Origin: Paraburkholderia sp. ZP32-5
Lineage (GTDB): Bacteria; Pseudomonadota; Gammaproteobacteria; Burkholderiales; Burkholderiaceae
Assembly (NCBI RefSeq): GCF_021390495.1
Contig: NZ_JAJEJP010000001.1
Span: 1,674,001-1,738,000, forward strand
Reading direction: 5' to 3'
Length of the DNA: 64,000 bases
Below the pieces are notes generated by a model. That model was not told the origin of the DNA. It searched no databases and saw nothing but the letters and a program-made list of their open reading frames with translations. The translations under genes were made by a program, and so were the position numbers. Every line of letters starts with the position of its first letter. Position 1 is the first letter of the stretch. This document shows positions 8,499-18,933 of this stretch, in pieces.

Positions 8499-8501
8499 AC
8501 G

Positions 8502-9905
8502 ATGGCAAAAGAGCTTCAGTTTGCCGACGACGCGCCTTCGTTCGCGCAGAGCCAGCAGTTCCAGGACATCAAGAACGCGGCGCACGAACATCTGCTCACG
8601 CGCATCGAGGAACTCGGCTCCGAGTTCGGCCGCTGGTCGCGTAACGCGATCAATCAGTTCGTCGATCTGGAGATGGACAGCTTCGTCAGGCTGCGCCGCA
8701 TTCCGATCAACGAGAGCGAAGTGCGGCTGATCGCCGAGGCGCTGACCAAGGAGCTGGCGGGGTTCGGTCCGATCGAAGACCTGCTCGCCGATCCGGCCGT
8801 CGAAGACATTCTGATCAACGGCTACAACGACGTGTATGTGTCGCGTCACGGCATCCTGTCGCGCATTCAGGTGCGCTTTGCCGACAACGCGCACCTGCTG
8901 CGGATCGTGCGACGCATTCTCGCGCCGATCGGCCGGCGCCTCGATGAATCGAATCCGATGGTCGATGCGCGTCTGCCGAACGGCGGCCGCGTCAACGTGG
9001 TGATCGAGCCGCTGTCGATCGACGGGCCGATCGTGTCGATCCGCAAGTTCCGCAAGGACCCGATGCGGCCCGACGATCTGCTCGGCAACGGCACCTATCA
9101 CGCGGAAATCGGCGCGCTGCTCGAAGCCGCGGTCGCGGCGCGCTGCAACGTGCTGGTCTCGGGCGGCACGAGTTCGGGCAAGACGTCGCTGCTGAACGCG
9201 CTGGCGTTTCATATTCCCAACGGCGAACGGGTCGTGACGATCGAAGACACCGCCGAGCTGTCGCTGAACCACCCGCATGTGGTGCGGCTCGAAAGCCGGC
9301 CCGGCGGCTTCGACGGCGCGGGCGTCGTGACGATCCGCGACCTGCTGCGCAATACGCTGCGGATGCGCCCGGATCGCATCATCGTCGGCGAAGTGCGCGG
9401 CGGCGAAGTGCTCGAAATGCTGCAGGCGATGAACACCGGCCACGACGGTTCGATGGGCACCGTGCACGCGAGTTCGCCGCGCGAGTGTCTGTACCGGCTC
9501 GAAATGCTGGCGGGCTTCGCGGGCTTCCAGGGTACCGAGTCGAGCCTGCGCCGCCAGATCGCCAATGCGATCGACTTCATCGTGCAGATCGGCCGGCTCT
9601 CCAACGGACGCCGCCGCATCCTGTCGATCACCGAGGTCACCGGCCTGTCGGACAACATCATCGCGACCCAGGAGCTGTATCGCTACGAGCCGATCGTGAC
9701 GCCCGAAGGCGAGGAACTCGACAACTGGGTGTCGCTCGGCATTCATCCGCATTCGCCGAAGCTCGCACGTTTCCGGCAGACGCTCGGCGGCGGCGAGACA
9801 GGTGGTGGTTTTGGCAACGCGGGCTTTGGCAATCCCGGGTTTGGCGGCGGGGGCTTCAGCGGTGGCGGCAGTGGTGGAGGTTTCGGCGGAGGCTTCAATG
9901 TCTAG
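8502..9905 (+). CDS. tadA: TadA/CpaF secretion ATPase
   Basis: A 467-aa cytoplasmic GspE/VirB11-type ATPase that powers Flp pilus assembly. The all-alpha N-terminal domain is followed by the CpaF core: DLLADPAVEDILINGYNDVY, the arginine-rich VRRILAPIGRRLDE, Walker A VSGGTSSGKTSLL (about 219-227), the Asp box TIEDTAEL, Walker B-like RPDRIIVGEVRGGE and a His box (TGHDGSMGTVHASS). The last 40 residues are an unusual Gly/Phe-rich tail (GGGFGNAGFGNPGFGGGGF). The DNA for this tail also carries the GGAGG ribosome site of tadB, whose ATG at 9898 overlaps the stop by eight bases. Confidence 0.95.
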   Translation: MAKELQFADDAPSFAQSQQFQDIKNAAHEHLLTRIEELGSEFGRWSRNAINQFVDLEMDSFVRLRRIPINESEVRLIAEALTKELAGFGPIEDLLADPAVEDILINGYNDVYVSRHGILSRIQVRFADNAHLLRIVRRILAPIGRRLDESNPMVDARLPNGGRVNVVIEPLSIDGPIVSIRKFRKDPMRPDDLLGNGTYHAEIGALLEAAVAARCNVLVSGGTSSGKTSLLNALAFHIPNGERVVTIEDTAELSLNHPHVVRLESRPGGFDGAGVVTIRDLLRNTLRMRPDRIIVGEVRGGEVLEMLQAMNTGHDGSMGTVHASSPRECLYRLEMLAGFAGFQGTESSLRRQIANAIDFIVQIGRLSNGRRRILSITEVTGLSDNIIATQELYRYEPIVTPEGEELDNWVSLGIHPHSPKLARFRQTLGGGETGGGFGNAGFGNPGFGGGGFSGGGSGGGFGGGFNV

Positions 9906-11010
9906 CGCGGTGCTGGTGTTCGCGGCGCTGGCGCTCGTTTGCGCGGCGCTTGCGTTGCTGCTGTGGCAGCGCGGCGCGCAACGCAGGAGCCAGGCAAGCG
10001 TCGAGCGTTATATCGACAGCCGGATGGCGTCGGCGGTGGCGGTTGGCGCGGTGGCGGGTGGTGGGATCGGTGGGGGCGGTGGTGTGGGTGCCAACGGCGG
10101 CATGAGTGGTGCCAATGGTACGAGTGGCAGAAGCGGCATGACCGGCGGTATCGCCGGTACGCAAAGCACCACGCGCACCGCGGCATCTCGTGCGTCGGCG
10201 ACGCTCAGCGCACCGCACGCGTTGCCGGCCAACGCGGACTGGCTGGCGCGCTGGCACCATCTGCGCGCCCGCGTGCGCTTCATCGCGCAGCATGCGCTGA
10301 TGCGCGCGGGCCTGACCGACGCGAAAGGCCCGCTGGCGATCGGCGGCGCACTGGTGCTCGTGCTGTGCGCGTGGGCCGCGGTGGCCGGCGGCGTTCTCGC
10401 CTTCTGCGCGGCGTTACTCACGTGCGGGCTGTTGTTCTATTTCCTGCTGTCGCTGCGCACGAACCGGCGTCGTCAGCGGATCGTGCGGCAACTGCCGCTG
10501 TTTCTCGATGGCATCGTGCGGCTGATCACGCTCGGCAACAGCGTGCCCGCTGCGTTCCAGGCCGCGCTGCAAACCACCGAGGCGCCGCTGCGCGAATGTC
10601 TCGACTACGTGTCGCGGATGCTGCGCACGGGCGTCGAGATCGATCGCGCGCTGTCGCAGGTCGCGACGATCTACGCCGTGCGCGAACTCGAACTGGTCGG
10701 CGCGGTGCTGCGGCTGTCGGTCAAGTACGGCGGCCGCGCGGACGTGATGCTCGACCGCATGGCGTCGTTCATGCGCGATCTCGAACAGGCCGAGCGCGAG
10801 CTGGTCGCGCTGTCGGCGGAAACGCGGCTGTCGTCGTGGGTGCTGGCGATGCTGCCAGTCGGTATCGGCGGTTTCCTGATCCTGTCGAATCCAAAGTATT
10901 TCGCGTCGATGTGGCTCGATCCGACCGGACGCCAGCTCGTCTATCTCGCGTTCGGCCTGCAACTGCTCGGCGCGTATCTGCTGTACCGCCTCGCGCGTCT
11001 GAGGGGCTGA
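9898..11010 (+). CDS. tadB: TadB inner-membrane platform protein
   Basis: A 370-aa GspF-domain inner-membrane protein, one of the TadB/TadC platform pair. It has an N-terminal membrane helix (AVLVFAALALVCAALALLL), then a Gly/Ser/Met-rich linker (about residues 45-100), two central helices and the T2SSF domain (RQRIVRQLPLFLDGIVRLITLGNSVPAAF), ending with two more helices. The start at 9898 is set by GGAGG five bases upstream and by the helix that follows immediately. A longer in-frame reading from 9802 would only translate the Gly-rich tadA tail out of frame. Confidence 0.92.
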   Translation: MSSAVLVFAALALVCAALALLLWQRGAQRRSQASVERYIDSRMASAVAVGAVAGGGIGGGGGVGANGGMSGANGTSGRSGMTGGIAGTQSTTRTAASRASATLSAPHALPANADWLARWHHLRARVRFIAQHALMRAGLTDAKGPLAIGGALVLVLCAWAAVAGGVLAFCAALLTCGLLFYFLLSLRTNRRRQRIVRQLPLFLDGIVRLITLGNSVPAAFQAALQTTEAPLRECLDYVSRMLRTGVEIDRALSQVATIYAVRELELVGAVLRLSVKYGGRADVMLDRMASFMRDLEQAERELVALSAETRLSSWVLAMLPVGIGGFLILSNPKYFASMWLDPTGRQLVYLAFGLQLLGAYLLYRLARLRG

Positions 11011-11012
11011 CG

Positions 11013-12017
11013 ATGGACACCCGGCACCTGATCGTTGTCGCGCTGGCGCTAGCGGCGCTCGGCCTGCTGTTGCTGGCGGCGCTCGTGCTGGCGCGCGTGG
11101 CCGCCGCGCGGCGCAGCGAACGCACGTTGCGCCACGCGCTCGACGAACGCGCGCTGCAGAGCGCGGCGCTGGCCGCCGCCGCGCGCGGCGACAACACCCA
11201 GGGCGCGGCGAACGCGGCACTGCACGCCGCGCGGCCGAAGGGCATCAAGGGGATGCTGGAGCAGTTCGCGCATGCCGGCGTGCGCTGGCTCGATACGCCG
11301 TTCGGCCGCCAGGTCGTCGCCGATGAAGACCGGCGTCTGCTCGAACAATGCGGCTTCGTCGACACTCGCGCGCGCGGCCTGTTCCTGATGGCGCGCGTCG
11401 CGGGCGGCGTCGTGCTGCCGGTCGTGGTCGGCGTGCTGACCAACGGCCGCGTCGCGGGCATGCGTTACGTGTTGGGTCTGCTGATCGCCGCGGTCGTTGG
11501 CTTCATGCTGCCGAAGTTCGCGCTGGCGCGGCGCGCGAGCCGGCGCCGCGCCAGCGTGGTCGACGAACTGCCGCTACTGGTCGATCTGCTGCGCTTGTTG
11601 CAGGGGGTCGGCCTGTCGCTCGATCAGGCGCTGCAGGTCGTCGTCAACGATTTTCGCGGGATGCTGCCGGTGCTCGCGAGCGAGCTCGAAATCGCGCAGC
11701 GCCAGTTCGCGACCGGCCGCACGCGCGAGCAATCGCTGAGCCGCCTCGCGACCAGCTATGACAACGAGGACCTGCGCGCGGTCGTGCGCCTGCTGGTGCA
11801 GGTGGACCGTTACGGCGGCGCGGTGCAGGAGCCGCTCAAGCAGTTCGGCGACCGCTTGCGCGAGACGCGCCGCGCGGTGCTGCGCGAGCGCATCGGCCGT
11901 CTCACCGTGAAGATGACCGGCGTGATGATCCTCACGCTGTTGCCCGCGCTGATGATCGTCACGGCCGGGCCGGGCGTGCTGGCGGTCCAGCATTCGCTTC
12001 GTGCAGCGAAGCACTGA
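11013..12017 (+). CDS. tadC: TadC inner-membrane platform protein
   Basis: A 334-aa GspF-domain protein paired with TadB. An N-terminal membrane helix is followed by a cytoplasmic Ala-rich helix, two membrane segments (VAGGVVLPVVVGVL, VLGLLIAAVVGFMLP), the T2SSF domain (VVDELPLLVDLLRLLQGVGLSLDQAL, then ASELEIAQRQFATGRTREQSL) and two terminal helices around GVMILTLLPALMIVTAGPG. The ATG lies two bases after the tadB stop, with GAGGGG upstream. Confidence 0.92.
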   Translation: MDTRHLIVVALALAALGLLLLAALVLARVAAARRSERTLRHALDERALQSAALAAAARGDNTQGAANAALHAARPKGIKGMLEQFAHAGVRWLDTPFGRQVVADEDRRLLEQCGFVDTRARGLFLMARVAGGVVLPVVVGVLTNGRVAGMRYVLGLLIAAVVGFMLPKFALARRASRRRASVVDELPLLVDLLRLLQGVGLSLDQALQVVVNDFRGMLPVLASELEIAQRQFATGRTREQSLSRLATSYDNEDLRAVVRLLVQVDRYGGAVQEPLKQFGDRLRETRRAVLRERIGRLTVKMTGVMILTLLPALMIVTAGPGVLAVQHSLRAAKH

Positions 12018-12026
12018 GGATTTGCG

Positions 12027-13055
12027 ATGACTGACCCAATGATTGACCATTTCTATTCCGCTTGCCGTCGACATCACATGCGCGCCGTGATCACGGCAAT
12101 GGCGCTGGCCACACTGACACTGCTCGGCGCGTGCGCATCGAGGACGCCGCTCGGCTACGGTGTCGGCGCGCAAGCCGAACGCGCGCTGATGGCCCAGCAG
12201 ACCAACAAGGATCCCGCGCCGGACACGCCGGGCATGTATCTCGGGCTGATCGACCAGATGCAGTCGCAGGGGCTGTACTTTGCGTCGCTCGCGCATATCG
12301 ACGCGTATGAAAAGCAGTACGGCGTGAGTCCGGATTCGATACTGCTGCGCGCCGACGCGCTGCGTATGACCGCGCAGCCGGACGCTGCCGCGAGCGCGTA
12401 CGGGCAGTTGCTGAAGACGTCGCTCGCGGCGCGCGGCTATCGCGGTCTTGGCCTGATCGCGGGGGCGGCGGGCGACTTTGCGCGCGCCGCCGGGGAACTG
12501 CAGCAGGCGGTGCAACTTGCGCCGACCGATGCGGCGATGCTGTCGGACCTCGGCTATGCGCGGCTGCGCGATGGCGATATCGACGGCGCGCGCGTGCCGT
12601 TGATGAAGGCCGCTGAGCTCGATCAGAAGAATCCGAAGATCGTCGCGAACGTTGTGCTGTATCTGTTCGCGAACGGCAGCGACGCGCAGGCGCTTGCGGT
12701 GATGAACCAGCAGCAGCTCGCGCCTGACGTGCGCGCGGCGATTCGCGGCGATCTGGCGAAGGTGGCCGCGGCGCAGCGTGTGCATGTGAGCGCGGGGCGG
12801 GTGTCGGGGGCGGGGTCGCAGGCGCAGGGTAAAGAGGCGGGGGCGGTGCATGGGGGACAGCAGACTCAGCAGACCCAGCAACAGGCGCCGGCACCGCAGG
12901 CACCCGCGCAACTTGCACAGCAACCGGAGCAACAGCAGGGGCACGTACAACTGGCCCAACAACCGGTGCAACAGCAACCGGCCGTCGATGCGCGCACGGT
13001 GGCGAGCGTGGGCGGCGAGCCGGTGCCGCGAATGTTGCAACGTTTCGCGCAGTGA
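12027..13055 (+). CDS. tadD: TadD-like TPR lipoprotein with Gln-rich tail
   Basis: A 342-aa tetratricopeptide lipoprotein of the Tad system that probably helps secretin assembly. The lipobox LLGAC gives the lipidated Cys at residue 36. TPR-like helices span about 60-240 (SILLRADALRMTAQPDAAASAYGQLL, AAMLSDLGYARLRDGDIDGARVP and others). The last 80 residues are low-complexity Gln/Pro/Ala (clusters of QQTQQ and QQP). The 12027 ATG has GAGGA at good spacing; an ATG at 12078 would give a shorter, more typical lipoprotein signal and is a real alternative. The 3' end is 34 bp before the DUF3613 gene. Confidence 0.82.
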   Translation: MTDPMIDHFYSACRRHHMRAVITAMALATLTLLGACASRTPLGYGVGAQAERALMAQQTNKDPAPDTPGMYLGLIDQMQSQGLYFASLAHIDAYEKQYGVSPDSILLRADALRMTAQPDAAASAYGQLLKTSLAARGYRGLGLIAGAAGDFARAAGELQQAVQLAPTDAAMLSDLGYARLRDGDIDGARVPLMKAAELDQKNPKIVANVVLYLFANGSDAQALAVMNQQQLAPDVRAAIRGDLAKVAAAQRVHVSAGRVSGAGSQAQGKEAGAVHGGQQTQQTQQQAPAPQAPAQLAQQPEQQQGHVQLAQQPVQQQPAVDARTVASVGGEPVPRMLQRFAQ

Positions 13056-13089
13056 TGGCGCGTGCCTCGTAAGGATTCAGGGAGTGGAC

Positions 13090-13521
13090 ATGACCGACAG
13101 AACAACGATTCGGGGTTGGCGCGCATCAATGCGGTACGCGGGCGCGCTCATGGTTTTCGTCGCGATCGCGATGTCCGTTGCTGCGCCAGCGGCGGGACAG
13201 ACAGCGACACAGCCAGAGGTTTCGCCTGACTCGCCGACGGCGCAAACCGCGCCGCTGGTCCAGAGCACGCCGCGGGCAAGCGAAGTCGGGCACTCGACCC
13301 TCGCCTGGCTCGAACTGCAACGCAGCAACGCGCAAGCCGCGCCGGCGTTGCCGATGCTCGGCGCGCAGGCTGGCCTCGCGTACCGGCGCTACCTGGAATC
13401 GTTCAAGAGCAGGATTCCCGATCTGTATGGCTCGACGCTCAACGGCAGCGGCAATGGCGGCTCGGGTTCGACGAGCGGCTCCGGCAGCGGCATGGGCTCG
13501 GGTTCCAGCGGCTGGCACTGA
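13090..13521 (+). CDS. DUF3613-type exported protein of the tad locus
   Basis: A 143-aa protein with a signal peptide (MRYAGALMVFVAIAMSVAAPAAG after a short basic lead). The conserved stretch TLAWLELQRSNAQAAPALPMLGAQAGLAYRRYLESF, at about 70-105, matches DUF3613, a family usually found in beta-proteobacterial tad loci. A Gly/Ser-rich tail ends the protein. GGAG precedes the ATG by five bases. It lies between tadD and tadG with a two-base gap to the latter, so it is probably a periplasmic accessory factor of the pilus. Its exact role is unknown. Confidence 0.8.
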   Translation: MTDRTTIRGWRASMRYAGALMVFVAIAMSVAAPAAGQTATQPEVSPDSPTAQTAPLVQSTPRASEVGHSTLAWLELQRSNAQAAPALPMLGAQAGLAYRRYLESFKSRIPDLYGSTLNGSGNGGSGSTSGSGSGMGSGSSGWH

Positions 13522-13522
13522 C

Positions 13523-15487
13523 ATGGGGACGTTGCGACCGATCGGATCGGCGGCGGCCATGGCGATGGCCATGGTCACGCGATGCGCGGCGCGCGGTATG
13601 CATGCGCTGCATGGCGCGCACGATGGGCACGATACGCGGTCGCCGGGCTCGGACCACGCGCAGCGCCCGTTACACGCATCACGTCTGTCACGTGTCACAC
13701 GCCAGTCACCATCGCCGTCACCGGCATCGGCATCGTCACCGCACACACGCTTCGCAGCCGGCGCGCGCCGCCAACATGGCGCGGTCACGGTGCTGGCGGC
13801 GATCTGGCTCGGGCTGGCGATCGTCGCGCTCGGCGCGATCGACGTGGGCAACGTCTATCTGGTGCGCCGGCAGTTGCAGCGCACCGCCGATATGGCGGCG
13901 ATGGCGGGCGCGCAGGTGATCAGCACGCCGGGCGGCTGCGCGGCCGCGCAAAGCGCCGCGCAAGCCAACGCGAAGGCCAACGGCTTCAGTGCCGATGGCG
14001 CGACCCAGATCCTGACGCCGCCGACCTGCGGACGTTGGGACACCAGCAGTCAAACGTACTTCAGCACCAGCGGCAATCCGCTCAACGCCGTCCGGGTGCA
14101 GGTAACCCAGAAGGTGCCGCTGTTTTTCCTCGTCGGCCCGCCGATCAACGTGACGGCGACATCGACGGCGCTCGCGTCGAATATCGATGCGTTCACGCTC
14201 GGCACCGGCATCGCGTCGATCGATACGCAACAGTCGGCGCTGCTCAACGCGATGCTGAACGGGCTGCTGGGCGGCAAAAGCAATATCAACCTGAGCGTCG
14301 GCGATACGCAGAGCCTCGCCGGCGCGCAGATCAAGCTCGACGATCTGCGCGTCGCGCTGCAGGCGTCGTCGATGCAGGGACTGCTCGCGACGTCGGTGAG
14401 CTATCAGCATCTGGTGACCGCGATGGTGAAGGCATTGCAGGCGGGCGGCGATACCGCCAACGTGGCGCTGTTGCAGAGTCTCGAAGCGGATATTCCCGGC
14501 GGCCAGAACATCACGATCGGTGACGGCGGTTCGTCCGCGCCGGGCCTGCTCGCGCTCGGCCTCGCGAATGCGAACGCGGCGGCGAGCGCGAGCATCAACG
14601 TGCTCGATGCGGTGCTGGCGGCCGCGCAGATCGCGCAGCGCAGCCCGGATGGCTCGACCGCCAACGCACCGGTGATCAATGTGACGGCGGGGCTGGCGGG
14701 CGTCGCCGGTATGTCGCTGCGGGTGATCAATCCGCCGGTGCTGGCGGTGGGCGAGGGCGGCACGTTGAGCGATGGCAGCTACCGGACCCAGGCGCGCACG
14801 GCATCGATCAATCTGAGCCTCACGCTGCAGGCGTTGCCGCCGTTGTCTCTGGGCATCGCAACCATTGCGGTGCTCAGCACGCCGGTCGTGGTGAATCTGG
14901 CGGTGGGCGGAAATAGCGAGGCGGATCTGCTGTCCGTCGATTGCGAAAACACGAAGGAGGCCACGCGCGCCACGATTCAGGTGACGCCGGCCGTCGCGTC
15001 GGTCTGCGTCGCCGCGGACGCATCCTGCACCGGAACTGTCAACGTGGCGTCCATCACCTTGCAGGGTTTTTCAGACCCTGTCGCGGCAATCGAATTGAAT
15101 CGGCTGGGGCCGGCCACAGCGTCGCCTGGACCGTCGACACTCGTGATCGACGGCTCCTCCGGCAGCTTCGACGTGACGGCCGGCGCGAACTCCAACGAGG
15201 TCGGCAGCGATCTCGCGACGCTGACGACTCAATTGTTCGACCAGTTGCCGGGCGCCTTGTCGCCTCAGATCTTCAGCAAGAGCAGCGTCGTGAACCAGCT
15301 TCTGAAGGGCCTGCTCACCCCGATTCTCCAACTCGTGACGAGTACCTTGAGTCCGCTGCTGCAATCGGTCTTCTCCCTGCTCGACACCATCGTCGTCCCC
15401 GTCCTGTCGCTGCTCGGCGTACAGATCGGCACCGCCACGGTCCACAATATGTCGCTGACGTGCGGCGTCCCGCAACTGGTCAACTAG
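13523..15487 (+). CDS. tadG: TadG-like pilus protein
   Basis: A protein of about 654 aa with a long basic, His/Ala/Ser-rich N-terminal region (about 80 residues) before the TadG membrane motif (QHGAVTVLAAIWLGLAIVAL). The typical QLQRTADMAAMAGAQ follows. The C-terminal extracytoplasmic domain is large, Gly/Ala/Leu-rich, with a TadG-type FTLGTGIASIDTQQSALLNA region and many Ser/Thr. TadG-like proteins are minor pilus or cell-wall anchoring components. Only one or two bases separate it from the DUF3613 gene upstream and three from the activator gene downstream. The start could also be a later ATG (13559), because the first residues look unlike any known domain. Confidence 0.85.
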   Translation: MGTLRPIGSAAAMAMAMVTRCAARGMHALHGAHDGHDTRSPGSDHAQRPLHASRLSRVTRQSPSPSPASASSPHTRFAAGARRQHGAVTVLAAIWLGLAIVALGAIDVGNVYLVRRQLQRTADMAAMAGAQVISTPGGCAAAQSAAQANAKANGFSADGATQILTPPTCGRWDTSSQTYFSTSGNPLNAVRVQVTQKVPLFFLVGPPINVTATSTALASNIDAFTLGTGIASIDTQQSALLNAMLNGLLGGKSNINLSVGDTQSLAGAQIKLDDLRVALQASSMQGLLATSVSYQHLVTAMVKALQAGGDTANVALLQSLEADIPGGQNITIGDGGSSAPGLLALGLANANAAASASINVLDAVLAAAQIAQRSPDGSTANAPVINVTAGLAGVAGMSLRVINPPVLAVGEGGTLSDGSYRTQARTASINLSLTLQALPPLSLGIATIAVLSTPVVVNLAVGGNSEADLLSVDCENTKEATRATIQVTPAVASVCVAADASCTGTVNVASITLQGFSDPVAAIELNRLGPATASPGPSTLVIDGSSGSFDVTAGANSNEVGSDLATLTTQLFDQLPGALSPQIFSKSSVVNQLLKGLLTPILQLVTSTLSPLLQSVFSLLDTIVVPVLSLLGVQIGTATVHNMSLTCGVPQLVN

Positions 15488-15490
15488 AAG

Positions 15491-16882
<1,392 letters not shown>

Positions 16883-16935
16883 TAATGCCCTGTTTGTCAT
16901 AAAACAAGAACTGTACAAGCAGGAAATACAAATAC

Positions 16936-17661
16936 ATGGACCAAAAGTCGAAGCTACGAGATATCGTTCTGGCGGCATGCATCGTATTGGGGGCTGCTCA
17001 GGGCGCAAATGCACAGGCGGTGCAGAACAGTGACGCGAGCGCCGCAGTGGTGTCCCAGCCGACTACGACGGCCGCGTTGCCCGACACATCGCAGGCTCCG
17101 CAGGTTAGCCAGCCGGAGACCGCCGCGCTGACGCCGGATGAAAACCGGCAATCCGCCACGGGCAATGTGGCGGAACTGCAGCAGATGATCCACGGTTCGG
17201 ATCTGAGCGAACTGCGTACCACGTACAACGGCAGCTACGGCGCGAGCCTGCTGTTCTACGGCAAGGAAATGACTTACTACGTCGCGCTGTTCCAGCAGAA
17301 GAATTTCTGGCGCGTGATCAAGACGCAGGACGCTACGCGCGCGGAACTTATCTACAAAGATTTCGCGCGGCAAACGTTGCAACTGTCGGATGTCGAAATC
17401 CGCCGTACCCAGCTTGAGGCACAGAAGGCGTTCACACAGCGCATGGTCGCGCTGTCGCAGGAGCGCGCGAGCCGCCTGCAGGCCGACCTCGACGTCGCGC
17501 GCGAGCAACAGAGCATCGTCGACAGCCAGCAGCAGCAAAAGCGTGCCGAGGCAACGGCGCTGGCCCAACAGAAGGTGGCCGCTCAGGATCAGTTGCGCGC
17601 GTCGCAGCGTCAGGTTCGCGCGCTTCAGCGTCAACTGGATAGCGGTCTGCCGCTGCATTGA
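16936..17661 (+). CDS. DUF2968 exported coiled-coil protein
   Basis: A 241-aa protein with a signal peptide ending near QGANAQ. A Pro/Thr/Ala linker comes next, then the DUF2968 core (VAELQQMIHGSDLSELRTTYNGSYGASLLFYG, residues about 75-110). From 140 to 235 there is a long Gln/Ala/Arg-rich coiled coil (ERASRLQADLDVAREQQSIV, then DSQQQQKRAE). DUF2968 is a Burkholderiales family of unknown function. It starts 53 bp after the activator gene on the same strand. AGGA lies about ten bases before the ATG. Whether it belongs to the pilus system is not shown by the sequence. Confidence 0.82.
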   Translation: MDQKSKLRDIVLAACIVLGAAQGANAQAVQNSDASAAVVSQPTTTAALPDTSQAPQVSQPETAALTPDENRQSATGNVAELQQMIHGSDLSELRTTYNGSYGASLLFYGKEMTYYVALFQQKNFWRVIKTQDATRAELIYKDFARQTLQLSDVEIRRTQLEAQKAFTQRMVALSQERASRLQADLDVAREQQSIVDSQQQQKRAEATALAQQKVAAQDQLRASQRQVRALQRQLDSGLPLH

Positions 17662-18093
17662 GCGTGCTTGCGTAGGCATCGGCGGCTGGACCGATCGGCG
17701 GGGCGTTGTGCGCGCCGCCCGGTTTGTTGCTGATGCGCTCGCTGGTTGATTTGCGGTGAATCCGCGGCGGGGGGCCGGGGCTTCGCTGCCAGGCGTTGGG
17801 TTGCCGCGAAGGGTTCGTCATCTTCGCGTGCGCCTGTGCGCCGGCCATGTTTTTCCGTTAATCCGCGATGTATCCACTGCGCGGATCGACGGATTTTCGC
17901 TGCTTTGTTCCGCGCGCACCAAGATGGCGCGGAGCGTCTTCGCCGCCACGTCCACGGCATTTCAATTTCACTCATTTCGCTACCAGCGATGCCGATTTAG
18001 AGCGTCGCCATCACGCATTGCCCGTGAGCGACTCGCGCGCGATCCGCTGCGTCGCCGCGCCGGTACCGTGCGAAATGAGTCACGCCATCAGCT
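17662..18093. other. 432-bp gap without a recognised gene
   Basis: The open frames here have no ribosome site and no protein-like composition. A GC-rich potential stem near 17700-17720 followed by GGTTTGTTG could act as a weak terminator for the DUF2968 gene, but pairing is short. Confidence 0.5.
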
Positions 18094-18294
18094 TCAATGC
18101 CGCTTGCGGTTCTCTGCCATCGCTTTACCCGCGCGGGTGTGATACGGGTCCGCGACGTCGATAGCGACCGGATCGCTGGCGGGGAAGCTCTCCATCAGCG
18201 CTTCGTCGAGACGGGCATCATCGGGAGATTCGAGCGGGACCCGCTTCGCACGCGCGGGTTCGGATGGATGATGATGGTGGCTCTTGCGGGTCAT
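18094..18294 (-). CDS. Small His-rich hypothetical protein
   Basis: A 66-aa soluble protein starting MTRKSHHHHPSEPARAKRVP and containing the conserved-looking segment LDEALMESFPASDPVAID. Proteins with this SFPASDP stretch are common small hypotheticals in Burkholderia and relatives. The start at 18294 is set by GGAG six bases upstream; two earlier in-frame ATGs lack this. There is no signal peptide or membrane helix. The His cluster suggests possible metal contact, which is only a guess. Confidence 0.7.
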   Translation of the reverse strand: MTRKSHHHHPSEPARAKRVPLESPDDARLDEALMESFPASDPVAIDVADPYHTRAGKAMAENRKRH

Positions 18295-18590
18295 GGCGCG
18301 CTCCATCGGTAGACGTTGAGTCAAGCATTCAGCATAGCGCATCGTGGCTGCGGCGAGCGTCGGCCGGATGGCCTATGGATCATCTATGCGCGTCGCCTGA
18401 AACCGGCTTGAAAAGCAGCCGGCACCGATTCGTTCTCCGTGTATCCGCGCTAAACAAAGGCAACAAGAAGGGCCGCGACGCGAGCCCGCCATTGGATCCT
18501 CCGGCCGCGCACGGCCGCCAGCGGATCTTCACACGGACCGCCGCGCGCGGAATCCGAACGAACCACTCATCGAATAAGACAGCGAATCAC

Positions 18591-18818
18591 ATGAACGGGA
18601 AAAAACCTGTGCATGCGCGGCGCCTGCTCGCATCGCACGTCGTGGAAGCGGAACTGGAACATCTGGATTGGGCAACGAAGCAACCGGCGCTGCAGATGTT
18701 CGACGCCGGCTATTGGCGCCGTCGTGTGCTGGCGGTCAAGGGAAGATTCGAGCTGACGGAGCAGCAGGTGAAGCAACTGGAGAAAATTCTCCAGCGGCTC
18801 GGCCAGTCCACCGACTAG
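18591..18818 (+). CDS. Small conserved hypothetical protein (75 aa)
   Basis: A 75-aa soluble, charged protein (MNGKKPVHARRLLASHVVEA start). It looks helical: an amphipathic middle with FDAGYWRRRVLAVKGRFELTE, then a predicted C-terminal helix EQQVKQLEKILQRLG. No domain was recognised. The ribosome site is weak. The start was chosen as the last ATG before the protein-like portion; upstream in-frame sequence looks noncoding. It stands alone on the plus strand facing the Hfq-like gene. Confidence 0.55.
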   Translation: MNGKKPVHARRLLASHVVEAELEHLDWATKQPALQMFDAGYWRRRVLAVKGRFELTEQQVKQLEKILQRLGQSTD

Positions 18819-18933
18819 CCTGATGCCGCCGGTACTCAGTATTCGCAGCTTGATGAGTTGTGTGATTCGCCGCGCGATTCACGGCGTTGTTCGCGGCCTT
18901 ACTCGTGGCGCGATTCCGACTTTATTCGCGAAG

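Noticed and set aside
8502..9905. Frameshift at the end of tadA
   Set aside because: The odd Gly-rich tail is in frame to a stop that neatly overlaps the tadB start with a good ribosome site, so it looks genuine.
17697..17720. Terminator after the DUF2968 gene
   Set aside because: Only about five firm base pairs and no real T-run.
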